This document shows, in pieces, positions 1 to 8,155 of a DNA stretch of 18,859 bases (positions are counted from its first letter, which is position 1; the number at the start of each line of letters is the position of its first letter). The translations under genes and the position numbers were made by a program. Source of the stretch: JAGXLC01 sp046545795 (GTDB lineage Bacteria; Bacteroidota; Bacteroidia; Bacteroidales; UBA12077); contig JBKGZD010000037.1 of the NCBI GenBank assembly GCA_046545795.1, positions 1-18,859 of the forward strand, read 5' to 3'. The notes under the pieces were generated by a model. It searched no databases and had not been told where the DNA came from. It saw nothing but the letters and a program-made list of their open reading frames with translations.

Positions 1-594
1 AAAAATCAAAACGTTGACAGCATAAGAGATTCAGCATATAAAGATATTAAACCGAAGAACAAGAAGGAAACAAGTTTTAATATCCGGGCTGTACTCGACA
101 CAATAAAGCCAGAAAAAAGAGCTGAAATAATAAGCAGAACAATTAATTATGCAAGAAGGAACAATCAAAAAATTTCAAAATCTAAAAGAATGTTTGAAAA
201 TAAAAGAAAAGAAATCTACAAACATCAAATTAACTTTCATAAAAAATTTACACTTTCCTTTGCCTGTATTATATTTTTCTTCATAGGAGCTCCTCTTGGA
301 TCAATAATAAGAAAAGGCGGATTAGGTACACCCTTGGTAATTTCCATTTTGTTGTTTATAATCTACTACATCATTTCGATGACCGGAGAAAATTTTGCAG
401 AAAAAGGAGTAATTCCAGCTTATATAGGCATGTGGATTTCATCATTTATTTTCCTCCCTCTTGGAATATTCCTAACATATAAAGCAACCAATGATTCAGT
501 AATTTTAAATACTGATACGTATCTGAATGCAATTAAGAAGTTCTTCTTTATAAAAAATAATGAGGAAAACAAAACCGAACAACATAAAGAATAA
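1..594 (+). CDS. LptF/LptG-family permease, C-terminal part (cut by window edge)
   Basis: The reading frame is open from base 1, so this is the last 197 codons of a gene that begins outside the window; the ATG at 190 is internal. The C-terminal half has three hydrophobic segments, roughly at bases 250-310, 328-378 and 409-480. The first two are joined by a Gly-rich stretch (IGAPLGSIIRKGGLG), and the second is followed by TGENFAEKG; both are typical of the YjgP/YjgQ (LptF/LptG) permease family. In that family the protein sits in the inner membrane and, with the LptB ATPase, extracts lipopolysaccharide for transport to the outer membrane. The tail is Lys/Glu/Asn-rich. LptF and LptG cannot be told apart from this fragment. 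ribBA follows on the same strand after 167 bases, an order I recall as common in Bacteroidota. Confidence 0.88.
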   Translation, partial: KNQNVDSIRDSAYKDIKPKNKKETSFNIRAVLDTIKPEKRAEIISRTINYARRNNQKISKSKRMFENKRKEIYKHQINFHKKFTLSFACIIFFFIGAPLGSIIRKGGLGTPLVISILLFIIYYIISMTGENFAEKGVIPAYIGMWISSFIFLPLGIFLTYKATNDSVILNTDTYLNAIKKFFFIKNNEENKTEQHKE

Positions 595-701
595 TAACTA
601 ACATTTTTTTATGAGTTAAATGGTTGTCAAAAATGTTTATAGATATAATATATTCCAATAAAATTTGTAAACATAAATTAGGGTATTATTGTCACTTATT
701 G

Positions 702-709
702 TACTTTTG
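702..709 (+). promoter_or_regulatory. Possible -7 promoter element for ribBA
   Basis: TACTTTTG fits the Bacteroidota -7 pattern TAnnTTTG and lies 52 bases before the ribBA start. I see no TTTG at the expected distance upstream (about 19-21 bases), so only half of the promoter is supported. Such matches arise easily in AT-rich DNA. Confidence 0.3.
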
Positions 710-761
710 CAAACAAATTTTCTGGAATAAATTTTATTTAATTTAAATTGACTTAAATACA

Positions 762-2045
762 ATGTCCAAGCAGCAGAGTGAATTCAAAGAATACTTAAAC
801 ACGATAGAAGAAGCCATCGAAGACATAAGGGATGGAAAAATAATAATCGTTGTAGATGATGAAGACAGGGAGAATGAAGGGGATTTTGTGGTTGCAGGGG
901 AAAAAATAACGCCTGAAAAAGTAAATTTCATGGCAAAATATGGAAGAGGCCTTATCTGCTCGCCTATCCCCGAAGATCGAGCCGATGAGTTGGAACTCGA
1001 ATTAATGGTAGGTAAAAATACATCCCTTCATGAAACACCTTTTACGGTTTCTGTGGATTTAATCGGACAAGGATGTACAACAGGAATTTCAGCATCTGAC
1101 CGGGCCAAAACAATCAAGGCGCTGGTTGATCCCAACACCACCCCTGAAGATTTAGGACGGCCGGGACATATTTTCCCCCTTAAAGCAAAAAGCAAAGGCG
1201 TTTTAAGAAGACCAGGACACACAGAGGCTGTGGTTGACCTCACCAAACTAGCAGGCCTGAAGCCTGGTGGAGCATTGGTCGAAATAATGAATGATGACGG
1301 GACTATGGCCAGGTTGCCAGAATTGATTGAAATTTCCAGGGAGTTCAATTTGAAAATTATTACAATTAAAGACCTGATTGCATACAAACTTAAGCAAGAA
1401 AGCTTGATTGAGAGAGGTGTAAGGGTAAAACTACCAACAGAATACGGAGATTTCGAACTGATTCCATTCAAACAAAAATCAAATGGTATAGAACATATTG
1501 CCTTGGTTAAAGGAACATGGACTAAAGATGATCCTGTATTGGTGAGGGTTCATTCTTCATGCATTACAGGTGATATATTTGGCTCCAAACGTTGTGATTG
1601 TGGCCCTCAACTGCATAAATCCATGGAGATAATTGAAAAAGAAGAAAAAGGTGTGGTTGTATATATGAACCAAGAAGGCAGAGGAATAGGACTTTTCAAT
1701 AAAATTAAAGCATATAAGTTACAGGAGGAAGGACGTGACACAGTAGAAGCAAACCTAGACCTGGGTTTTGAAGAGGATGAAAGGGATTTTGGCGTGGGAG
1801 CAAACATCCTACGAGAACTTGGCCTGGGTAAAATAAGACTCCTTACAAATAACCCTGTTAAAAGAAAAGGCCTGGAAGGATATGGTTTAGAAGTAGTAGA
1901 AAATATTCCACTTGAGATAACACCAAATAAGTATAACAAATTTTACCTCGAAACTAAAAAACTCAAAATGGGTCACACCCTTGAACTTGTGAATCCTCAA
2001 AAAATTGAAAAAGAAAACAAGGAAGAAGTAAAAGAAAACAAATAA
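762..2045 (+). CDS. ribBA: Bifunctional 3,4-dihydroxy-2-butanone-4-phosphate synthase / GTP cyclohydrolase II
   Basis: A 427-residue fused enzyme for the two entry steps of riboflavin synthesis. The RibB half makes the four-carbon unit from ribulose 5-phosphate; the RibA half opens GTP. Residues about 12-210 are the RibB domain, with the acidic metal/substrate motif DDEDRENEGD at 32-41 and the TTGISASDRA and RRPGHTEA motifs. Residues about 215-405 are the RibA domain, with the zinc-binding cysteines C267, C278 and C280 in a CITGDIFGSKRCDC motif, then NQEGRGIGL and AYKLQEEGRDTVEAN, which carries the catalytic tyrosine. Both halves look intact. The last 20 residues are a Lys/Glu-rich tail outside the fold. 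The ATG at 762 gives an N-terminus of usual length. I see no FMN riboswitch in the 167-base leader. Other rib genes are not in the window. Confidence 0.97.
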   Translation: MSKQQSEFKEYLNTIEEAIEDIRDGKIIIVVDDEDRENEGDFVVAGEKITPEKVNFMAKYGRGLICSPIPEDRADELELELMVGKNTSLHETPFTVSVDLIGQGCTTGISASDRAKTIKALVDPNTTPEDLGRPGHIFPLKAKSKGVLRRPGHTEAVVDLTKLAGLKPGGALVEIMNDDGTMARLPELIEISREFNLKIITIKDLIAYKLKQESLIERGVRVKLPTEYGDFELIPFKQKSNGIEHIALVKGTWTKDDPVLVRVHSSCITGDIFGSKRCDCGPQLHKSMEIIEKEEKGVVVYMNQEGRGIGLFNKIKAYKLQEEGRDTVEANLDLGFEEDERDFGVGANILRELGLGKIRLLTNNPVKRKGLEGYGLEVVENIPLEITPNKYNKFYLETKKLKMGHTLELVNPQKIEKENKEEVKENK

Positions 2046-2118
2046 ATTAGAAATAGAAGCGAAAAATTAGACTTACTTTCTTATAAGTCAATATCAATAA
2101 CGAATTTGAAAATTAAAT

Positions 2119-2928
2119 TTACTTCGTAATATTATGAATCTCCCTGTGGATCGTACGAACAGGCTTTCCTGTCACCTGAGACAATTCATTCAAATTGGTG
2201 TTTGGTGTAATTTCTATACACTCATATTTATTATTTAAAGTCTCAATAATATAATCTTCCGAAACATTAAGAATAAAAGAAATCTCCTCTACAGATAAAT
2301 GCCCCATATCATCTCCGGATAAACCCATATCAGCAGAAGCAATTATTTCATAAGCTTCCAGAGGTGATATATTATTTGCTTGCCCAATCTCCAGGAAAGT
2401 TGCTTTTGAAGTCAAATCTTCAACTCCAGCCTTATTGAGCTCACAAATAAGACTATCAACCGGAACAGCATTATATTCTGCAAACTCATTGAGCGATGTT
2501 CTTGCAGAAATATATCCTTCAGGGAAACTATGTGACTGCTCCCATGAATCAGACAATGTATCTCCGGCTTCAAATATCAAATGAAAAGGACTGAGATGAA
2601 AGGCAGAACCAAAAAAGAAAATAACAGATATAAGCAAAGCATAGTAAAACTCTTTACCCGTATGTTGCCTGTTTTTGGTAAAATAATTCCATAGATTTTT
2701 CCCGTGAATTTTTATCATATGAAAGAAAACAAACACTAAAAACACATAAGAAAATATTGTATGGACAGATTCCCAGGTAGATTTATCAAGTAAAAGAAAT
2801 GTCCAGTCCAACCATCTCGCGACACTACCCTCCGGTTTGAAATATAATACTATACCTGAAAAAGCCACTATAATAAATGTGAAGAACAAATTTAAACTTA
2901 TAAATACCTGCCAGTTAAATTTTTTCAT
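2119..2928 (-). CDS. DUF4405-like membrane protein with four HTH-like C-terminal repeats
   Basis: A 269-residue protein of unknown role. The N-terminal part has three predicted membrane helices (about 6-30, 56-74 and 95-113) and resembles DUF4405 / cytochrome-b-like proteins. H56 and H70 lie 14 positions apart in helix 2, the spacing seen for stacked haem ligands in b-type cytochromes; H75, H111 and H116 are further candidates. Haem binding is inference. After residue 140 the protein is soluble and holds four units that align without gaps over 20 residues (145-164, 177-196, 212-231, 245-264), about 33 residues apart. Each has Glu at its fourth position, hydrophobics at 2, 5 and 20, and a turn near 10-13, as in two-helix HTH-like modules. 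Positive residues at the N-terminus and at 73-92 suggest both are cytoplasmic, which would put the repeats in the periplasm. It converges with ribBA and diverges from fmt. A perfect dyad lies 21 bases before the start. Confidence 0.8.
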   Translation of the reverse strand: MKKFNWQVFISLNLFFTFIIVAFSGIVLYFKPEGSVARWLDWTFLLLDKSTWESVHTIFSYVFLVFVFFHMIKIHGKNLWNYFTKNRQHTGKEFYYALLISVIFFFGSAFHLSPFHLIFEAGDTLSDSWEQSHSFPEGYISARTSLNEFAEYNAVPVDSLICELNKAGVEDLTSKATFLEIGQANNISPLEAYEIIASADMGLSGDDMGHLSVEEISFILNVSEDYIIETLNNKYECIEITPNTNLNELSQVTGKPVRTIHREIHNITK

Positions 2929-2949
2929 AAGTTTATTTTTTTTAAGGAC

Positions 2950-2979
2950 TTATGGAACTTACCATGATAAGTTCCATAA
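2950..2979. promoter_or_regulatory. Perfect 12-bp inverted repeat between DUF4405 gene and fmt (possible operator)
   Basis: TTATGGAACTTA (2950-2961), six bases, then its exact reverse complement TAAGTTCCATAA (2968-2979). It begins 21 bases before the start codon of the minus-strand DUF4405-like gene and ends 110 bases before fmt. There is no T-tract on either side, so it does not look like a terminator. It could be a repressor or activator site, or a hairpin in the leader of the minus-strand mRNA. I do not recognise it as the site of a known regulator. Confidence 0.55.
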
Positions 2980-3089
2980 ACACAAAAGATTTTCAACAAT
3001 GACTAATATATATCAAAAACGTTTAATTTGGTGGTGCTTTTACAAATTATTCAATAATTTTGCTCCCTCATTAATTAAAGAGAATTGCA

Positions 3090-4055
3090 ATGCGTAAAGA
3101 AGATTTTCCTATAATATTTATGGGTACACCGGATTTTGCTCTAGAAAGCCTTAAAGCCCTTATTGATAACAATTATAAAATTGATGCCGTGGTAACCAAT
3201 CCGGATAAACCCGCAGGAAGAGGTAGAAAAATTCAAGAATCACCTGTAAAAAAATATGCCAAAAAGCAAGGCCTGTATATACTTCAACCCGAAAACCTTA
3301 AAGATGAAAGTTTTATAAAGGAGCTAAAGTTAATAAAACCAGCCTTACAAATTGTAGTGGCTTTTAAAATTTTACCCCCGGAAGTTTTCAAGATACCAAC
3401 TTACGGAACATTCAACTTACATGCTTCCCTACTTCCTGATTATAGGGGTGCAGCACCGATTAATCATGTTATTATCAATGGAGAAGAAAAAACCGGGGTA
3501 ACAACATTCTTTTTAGATGAAAAGGTGGACACAGGGAAAATCATAGCACAAAAAGCCGTTTTTGTAAAACAAGATGATACCGCCGGTAGCTTGCATGATA
3601 AGTTAATGAAAACAGGCAGCGAGCTTGTCGTGGAAAGTACTGATAAGATCTTAAAAAATGATTACCAACAGATAGACCAGCAAGAATTAACCAGAGAAAA
3701 CCAAAAGCTTCATAAAGCGCCAAAAATATTTAAAGAAGATTGTCGTATCAACTGGAATAAACCAGTTACTCAAGTTTACAATTTTATAAGAGGCCTGAGC
3801 CCTTTCCCCTCAGCATGGACTCAGATGGTTAATGATAAGGAATATACACTGAAAATTTATTCTGCAATTCCGGAAATAGCCTCCCACAGTTTATCCCCTG
3901 GTGCAATAAAAAGTGATGGCAAAACTTATCTTCAAATTGCTTGCAGAAATGGTTTTATTAAAATTGAAGAGATACAATTGGCCGGTAAAAAAAGAATGAC
4001 AACAGAAGAATTCCTTCGTGGTTTTCAGTCTATCAATGATTATAGGTTTAAATAG
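3090..4055 (+). CDS. fmt: Methionyl-tRNA formyltransferase
   Basis: A 321-residue cytoplasmic enzyme that formylates Met on initiator tRNA using 10-formyltetrahydrofolate. Residues about 6-185 form the N-terminal formyltransferase domain, with MGTPDFA at 11-17 and the SLLPDYRG signature at 113-120. The catalytic set matches N109, H111 and D147 of the family (FNLHASLLPDYRG and EKVDTG). Residues about 205-315 form the C-terminal tRNA-binding domain. Length is normal for Fmt. The ATG at 3090 leads straight into the first beta strand; no strong Shine-Dalgarno is seen, as usual in this phylum. It converges with the LysM glucosaminidase gene, with 22 bases between the two stop codons and no convincing terminator. 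Confidence 0.97.
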   Translation: MRKEDFPIIFMGTPDFALESLKALIDNNYKIDAVVTNPDKPAGRGRKIQESPVKKYAKKQGLYILQPENLKDESFIKELKLIKPALQIVVAFKILPPEVFKIPTYGTFNLHASLLPDYRGAAPINHVIINGEEKTGVTTFFLDEKVDTGKIIAQKAVFVKQDDTAGSLHDKLMKTGSELVVESTDKILKNDYQQIDQQELTRENQKLHKAPKIFKEDCRINWNKPVTQVYNFIRGLSPFPSAWTQMVNDKEYTLKIYSAIPEIASHSLSPGAIKSDGKTYLQIACRNGFIKIEEIQLAGKKRMTTEEFLRGFQSINDYRFK

Positions 4056-4077
4056 TATAAAATAAAGATAAAGGAAT

Positions 4078-5064
4078 TTATTCTTCTTTTCCAGGTTTAT
4101 TTTTTCTTAAATAAATCTTTTCTCCAGGTTCAGGTTCCTCTCCCATTTCCATATTATTTTTCTGATAGAGTTTTTCTAGTTTTATACCATACATTTGCGA
4201 AATAGAATGCATAGTATCATCTTCTTTAACAGTATGTACTTCATACCCTCTTTCTGCTTTATTCCGCTTTGGTTGCAAATAAAGTATTTCTCCAGGGTTT
4301 AATTTATAATCATCATCAAGTTCATTGTATTTTTTTAATTCCCATGAGAGCAAGTTCAGTTCTTTATTTAAACTGCGAAAAGTATCGCCTGGTTTCACAA
4401 TAATGTAATCTATCCGGTTTTTGTTATATACTTTATGACCCGGAGAGGAGATTTTAAAGCTGTCAACATCTCCTAAGTTATTTTCTTCCTTATATGCTGA
4501 AGTATGATCTGTTGTATGGTTATCAAACCTATAAAGCTCATAACGCTCAATTAGTTCTATAAGTTTTTGTGCATACACAGGACTGGTTGCGTAACCCGCT
4601 TGCTTAAGTCCATGAGCCCATGATTCGTAATCAGTTTCTTTGTAATTAAAAAGAAACTGGTATCTTTGAGAATTCACTATAAACTCTGAATGATCTTTGT
4701 AAGATTCATAAGGATTATCATATAGTCTAAAACACTCATTTCTTGCATCATCATCATGATAGATTGTTCTTCCTTCCCAAGTGTCATGGCATTTGATCCC
4801 AAAGTGGTTATTCGCCTTTCTCGCTAAACGGCTATTCCCGTAACCGGACTCCAGCATTCCCTGAGCGAGAGTTATACTGGCAGGAATCCCTGTCCGCCTC
4901 ATTTCTCTAACTGCCAGGTCTTTATATTCTTCAATATAATCTACTCCAGACAATGATTTAGGCTGTTTCGTAACCGATCGTTTTGTAGAGCATGAACTCA
5001 CAATAAGGATCAATCCTGTGAACCAAAAGAATAATAGTCGTTTTCGTATAATATTTTTATTCAT
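4078..5064 (-). CDS. Lipoprotein N-acetylglucosaminidase (peptidoglycan hydrolase) with two LysM domains
   Basis: A predicted exported lipoprotein that cleaves peptidoglycan glycan strands. With the start used here (328 residues) it opens with basic residues, a hydrophobic stretch and a lipobox ending IVSSC, with Cys at 25. Residues about 40-180 are a glucosaminidase domain of the FlgJ/LytD type. The motif LAQGMLESGYGNSRLA carries the presumed catalytic Glu at 72, and the motifs NNHFGIKC and YDNPYESYKDHSEF follow. Two LysM carbohydrate-binding modules lie at about 220-264 and 275-319. The frame also has ATGs 24 and 6 bases further upstream (from 5088 and 5070). I chose 5064 because it gives the usual lipoprotein signal peptide and because a good promoter (5099-5129) would leave only a few bases before 5088. 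It converges with fmt. Confidence 0.92.
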   Translation of the reverse strand: MNKNIIRKRLLFFWFTGLILIVSSCSTKRSVTKQPKSLSGVDYIEEYKDLAVREMRRTGIPASITLAQGMLESGYGNSRLARKANNHFGIKCHDTWEGRTIYHDDDARNECFRLYDNPYESYKDHSEFIVNSQRYQFLFNYKETDYESWAHGLKQAGYATSPVYAQKLIELIERYELYRFDNHTTDHTSAYKEENNLGDVDSFKISSPGHKVYNKNRIDYIIVKPGDTFRSLNKELNLLSWELKKYNELDDDYKLNPGEILYLQPKRNKAERGYEVHTVKEDDTMHSISQMYGIKLEKLYQKNNMEMGEEPEPGEKIYLRKNKPGKEE

Positions 5065-5098
5065 TGCCATTAGAGTTTTCCCAAACATATTCTTACTT

Positions 5099-5129
5099 CA
5101 AATATAAAATTTTATCTTTGGTGGACAAA
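5099..5129 (-). promoter_or_regulatory. Bacteroidota-type promoter for the LysM glucosaminidase gene
   Basis: Read on the minus strand: TTTG (5129-5126), 19 bases, then TATATTTG (5106-5099), a full match to the phylum's -33/-7 pattern. Transcription would begin around 5093-5096, about 30 bases before the ATG at 5064, and this supports that start over 5088. Confidence 0.6.
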
Positions 5130-5267
5130 CATTATCTTTTCAGAAAGGGCAACAAATGAAACAAACATGCAAAATAATCATTTTTTATTTTTTAGTAATT
5201 TATGAGTATGTATTAAACAAAAGTCCCATATGACCTTTGATAAATTAACAATAAACATTTAAAAACT

Positions 5268-5744
5268 ATGAAAATTAAGTCCGTTTTTCAAGAATATAAC
5301 TCTTTAGATGATCTTACACCAGAAGAAGTTCAATTGATAGAAAACGCAATTTCAAGTAGTCAAAAAGCCTATGCCCCATACTCAAATTTTAAAGTAGGTG
5401 CTGCTCTACGCCTGACAAACAATGAAATTATACAAGGTAATAACCAGGAAAACGCTGCCTATCCATCAGGACTTTGTGCAGAGAGAATAGCAGTTTTTTA
5501 TGCAAATGCACAATACCCTGATACTGCAATTTTATCATTAGCTATTACAGCCAGGAAAAACAATAAAATTGTTAAGCAACCGATAACCCCTTGCGGATCA
5601 TGTTTACAAGTATTGCTGGAGACAGAAAAACGATTTGGGCAAAAGATAGAAATAATATTATACGGAGAAGATAAAATACTCAAAGCATCAAAAGTGGAAC
5701 AATTTTTACCAATGAATTTTGACAGAGAAAGTTTGGAAGAATAA
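5268..5744 (+). CDS. cdd: Cytidine deaminase
   Basis: A 158-residue zinc enzyme of pyrimidine salvage that converts cytidine or deoxycytidine to the uridine form. The zinc site is complete: C70-A-E72 (motif CAER, with E72 the proton shuttle) and PCGSC with C109 and C112. AYAPYSNFKVGAAL at 35-48 and the N-E substrate motif (QENAAYPSGLC) are typical of the small homotetrameric class. The ATG at 5268 gives an N-terminal extension of about 20 residues before the core, common in Bacteroidota. The stop codon lies 5 bases from that of the convergent cyclase gene. Confidence 0.96.
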   Translation: MKIKSVFQEYNSLDDLTPEEVQLIENAISSSQKAYAPYSNFKVGAALRLTNNEIIQGNNQENAAYPSGLCAERIAVFYANAQYPDTAILSLAITARKNNKIVKQPITPCGSCLQVLLETEKRFGQKIEIILYGEDKILKASKVEQFLPMNFDRESLEE

Positions 5745-5749
5745 TAAAA

Positions 5750-7231
5750 TTAATATTTTGCCAGGATTTTTTTAAACTCTGCATTGGGGTAAACTCCATC
5801 CTCATCTTCTGAGTATTCCGGTTTTAACCTGTTTACAAAATACATATCCATTTCTTCATCAATATTTTTCACTTTAATTTTCCCCCTGTATGTGCAATCA
5901 AAATAATCAGCGATATATGAATAGGTAATTCCTGAAACATTGACTTTCCCGATAGCACTTGTTTCTTCCATTCGGCTTGCTGTATTCACTGCTTTTCCCC
6001 AGATATCATAAGCAAACTTCTTACTTCCAATCACACCAGCCATTACTTCCCCCGTATGTATTCCCAATCGTAATCTCCAGGGTTCCTTACCTTCTTTCTC
6101 TTTCTCCACACCCATATCCTGGATAACCTTCTGAAATTCAAGCCCGGCAAGAGTTATATCAATAGGATTACTCCTGTTTTTTAGAGGCAAGCCTCCAGCA
6201 CACATATAAGCATCTCCAATTGTTTTTATTTTTTCAACAAAATGCTTATCAATAATTTCATCAAATTTATGCACGTAATGATTTAATTCCTGAATTAACT
6301 CATTTGTTGAATACTCGCTGGTCAAAGCTGTAAAATTTTCAAAGTCAGCGAATAAAATACTAACCATTTTATATTTTTTTGTTCTTGCCTGCCCCCTTTT
6401 CTTGAGCTGCTCAGCAACTTCAAATGGTAAGATATTCAGCAATAATTCATCGGATTTCTTTTTTTCTTCTCTTAAGGCTGTTATATCAGATTCTATGCCA
6501 ATAACCTTAATCAGCGAACGCTGCTCATTATATACAGGGTTTAAAGTGGTCTGTATCCATTTCTTTTCATTTGTACTGGTCGTGATTTCATGCTCAAAAG
6601 AGACCGCTGCATTGTTTTCTTTTCGCTGAAACTGATTTATAGCTTTTCTTAATTTTTTACTTCCTTCCGAAAAAACCTCATGCTCATTTTTTTTGAGATA
6701 TTGATGAATATCCATGCCGTAAATATCCTGAAAAGCATTATTCACCCATTCAATCTCCCCGTCAGGATAGAAGATTATTACAGCATTACCAATATTTCGT
6801 GCAACCAATGATAGATTACTTAAATGCTCATTGGTCTCCAAAAGCTTATTAACGTAATGATTCCGGTTAAAAATAGCTTGCAGCCGGAGCACCAACTCTT
6901 CCGGCGTAAAAGGTTTGAAAACAAAATCAGAGATTCCCAAATCAAAATAATAGCCAATCTTATCAGGATCAAATGGTTCTGTGGCCAGAATGACCGGAAT
7001 ATCTAAGGTATTCTTATCCTGTTTTAACGATTTAAAAGCATCGGAACCATTTTCTTCAAACACTGAAGCATCCACTATGATGCCTTTAGGATTGAATTCC
7101 CTGGACCTTTCGTAAACCACATTGCTCTCAACCTCAACTATTTCAACAGACTGTCCGTTGATTTTAGTCAAATTTGATATGTGCTCTTTGATGTAATGAG
7201 TGTCATCAACAATAATAATCTTGCTGCTCAT
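5750..7231 (-). CDS. Response-regulator adenylate cyclase (REC-PAS-class III cyclase)
   Basis: A 493-residue soluble signalling protein. Residues 1-122 are a receiver domain with a full phosphorylation site: D9/D10, phosphoacceptor D54, T84 and K107. Residues about 140-255 are a PAS sensor domain, ending in the usual D-I-T-x-L-R-E-x-K exit. The segment 258-280 (LLLNILPFEVAEQLK) is the helical linker seen before many class III cyclases. Residues about 285-470 are the catalytic domain. Metal-binding D296 and D340, purine-selecting K336 and D409 (in KTIGDAYM and YDIWGK), and N416 and R420 are all present. K and D at the selecting positions point to ATP rather than GTP. Product is therefore predicted to be cAMP under control of a histidine kinase that is not in the window. 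It lies 111 bases downstream of trmD on the same strand. Neither a kinase nor a CRP-type regulator is nearby. Confidence 0.93.
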   Translation of the reverse strand: MSSKIIIVDDTHYIKEHISNLTKINGQSVEIVEVESNVVYERSREFNPKGIIVDASVFEENGSDAFKSLKQDKNTLDIPVILATEPFDPDKIGYYFDLGISDFVFKPFTPEELVLRLQAIFNRNHYVNKLLETNEHLSNLSLVARNIGNAVIIFYPDGEIEWVNNAFQDIYGMDIHQYLKKNEHEVFSEGSKKLRKAINQFQRKENNAAVSFEHEITTSTNEKKWIQTTLNPVYNEQRSLIKVIGIESDITALREEKKKSDELLLNILPFEVAEQLKKRGQARTKKYKMVSILFADFENFTALTSEYSTNELIQELNHYVHKFDEIIDKHFVEKIKTIGDAYMCAGGLPLKNRSNPIDITLAGLEFQKVIQDMGVEKEKEGKEPWRLRLGIHTGEVMAGVIGSKKFAYDIWGKAVNTASRMEETSAIGKVNVSGITYSYIADYFDCTYRGKIKVKNIDEEMDMYFVNRLKPEYSEDEDGVYPNAEFKKILAKY

Positions 7232-7342
7232 GCGAGGTAAAAGTAAACAGTTTTTCTATATAAAAACATTTTTAAGTTGAATAATTCCCAATCTTTAAAA
7301 GGCTAATATAACATAAACAAATAAATTCTCAAAAAAACCCCT

Positions 7343-8041
7343 TCAATCTTCATTTTCTCCATTATCCTCTTCGAGTAAATCAGGTCTTAATCTGCGTGTT
7401 CTTTCTAAAGCTTTTTCTTCCTTCCATTTCTCTATTTCTGCAAAATTACCACTCAGTAAAACATCAGGAACTTTCCATCCTTTATATTCTGAAGGCCGGG
7501 TATATACAGGTGGTGCCAATAAATTGTCCTGAAATGAATCTGTTAAAGCACTAGTTTCATCACCAATAACGCCCGGAAGAAGTCGCACAACACTATCCAC
7601 AATTACAGCAGCTGCAATCTCACCCCCAGTCAATACATAATCTCCAATAGAGATTTCACGGGTGATTAAATGCTCCCTAACCCTCTGGTCAACCCCTTTA
7701 TAATGACCACAAAGAATAATAATATTCTTGGCAGTAGCCAGCCGGTTGGCTTCTTTCTGAGTATATAATTCACCCTCAGGAGCAGTAAATATAATCTCAT
7801 CATAAGAGCGTTCTTTTTTTAAAGTATTAATAGCTCTTTCAATAGGTTCGATTTTCATAACCATACCCGCATCTCCCCCAAAGGCATAATCATCTACCCG
7901 TTTGTGTTTATCTAAAGAAAAATCCCGTAAATTATGAATATGAATATTCACTAGACCCTTCTCTTTTCCACGCTTAATAATAGATTGATTTAAAGGACCA
8001 TCAAAAAGCTCCGGGATAACTGTTATTATATCTATTCGCAT
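7343..8041 (-). CDS. trmD: tRNA (guanine-N1)-methyltransferase
   Basis: A 232-residue SPOUT-family enzyme that methylates G37 of tRNAs with S-adenosylmethionine, which protects against frameshifting. The trefoil-knot SAM site is seen as LCGHYKGVD (110-118) and SIGDYVLTGGE (131-141). The partner loop is DDYAFGGDAGMVMK (50-63). D168 in LTDSFQDNLL matches the presumed general base. The C-terminal part (VPDVLLSGNFAEIEKWK, then R-T-R-R-L-R-P-D-L-L) is typical. The frame extends to an ATG at 8092, but the conserved N-terminus MRIDIITVIPELF begins at 8041, and a possible -7 element (TATTTTTG, 8057-8050 on the minus strand) lies downstream of 8092. I therefore use 8041. If that element is real the mRNA leader would be only a few bases long. 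It is divergent from hsp20. Confidence 0.97.
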   Translation of the reverse strand: MRIDIITVIPELFDGPLNQSIIKRGKEKGLVNIHIHNLRDFSLDKHKRVDDYAFGGDAGMVMKIEPIERAINTLKKERSYDEIIFTAPEGELYTQKEANRLATAKNIIILCGHYKGVDQRVREHLITREISIGDYVLTGGEIAAAVIVDSVVRLLPGVIGDETSALTDSFQDNLLAPPVYTRPSEYKGWKVPDVLLSGNFAEIEKWKEEKALERTRRLRPDLLEEDNGENED

Positions 8042-8155
8042 TTTTTTTACAAAAATATGAATAAGATTTAAATTGTCATTACAAATCAACAATTATGCCA
8101 TATTGACAGTGTCTGTTTAAAAAAACATGCCACTTCGTCTTATTTTTAACTCATG

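Noticed and set aside
600..637. 9-bp inverted repeat (AACATTTTT / AAAAATGTT) after the permease gene
   Set aside because: Almost wholly A/T, with a 20-base loop and no T-tract after it; weak as a terminator and easily due to base composition.
595..761. Possible FMN riboswitch before ribBA
   Set aside because: The leader is short and AT-rich and lacks the conserved GC-rich RFN segments.
2070..2089. GACTTA / TAAGTC hairpin between ribBA and the DUF4405-like gene
   Set aside because: Only 6 bp of stem and no T-tract on either strand, so it is not a convincing terminator.
2837..3097. Plus-strand 86-codon ORF overlapping the start of the DUF4405-like gene and the start of fmt
   Set aside because: It is antisense to a real gene, has no family-like features, and runs through the dyad and the leader of fmt.
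8042..8092. Longer trmD start at 8092
   Set aside because: The conserved TrmD N-terminus begins at 8041, and the extra 17 residues have no counterpart in the family.
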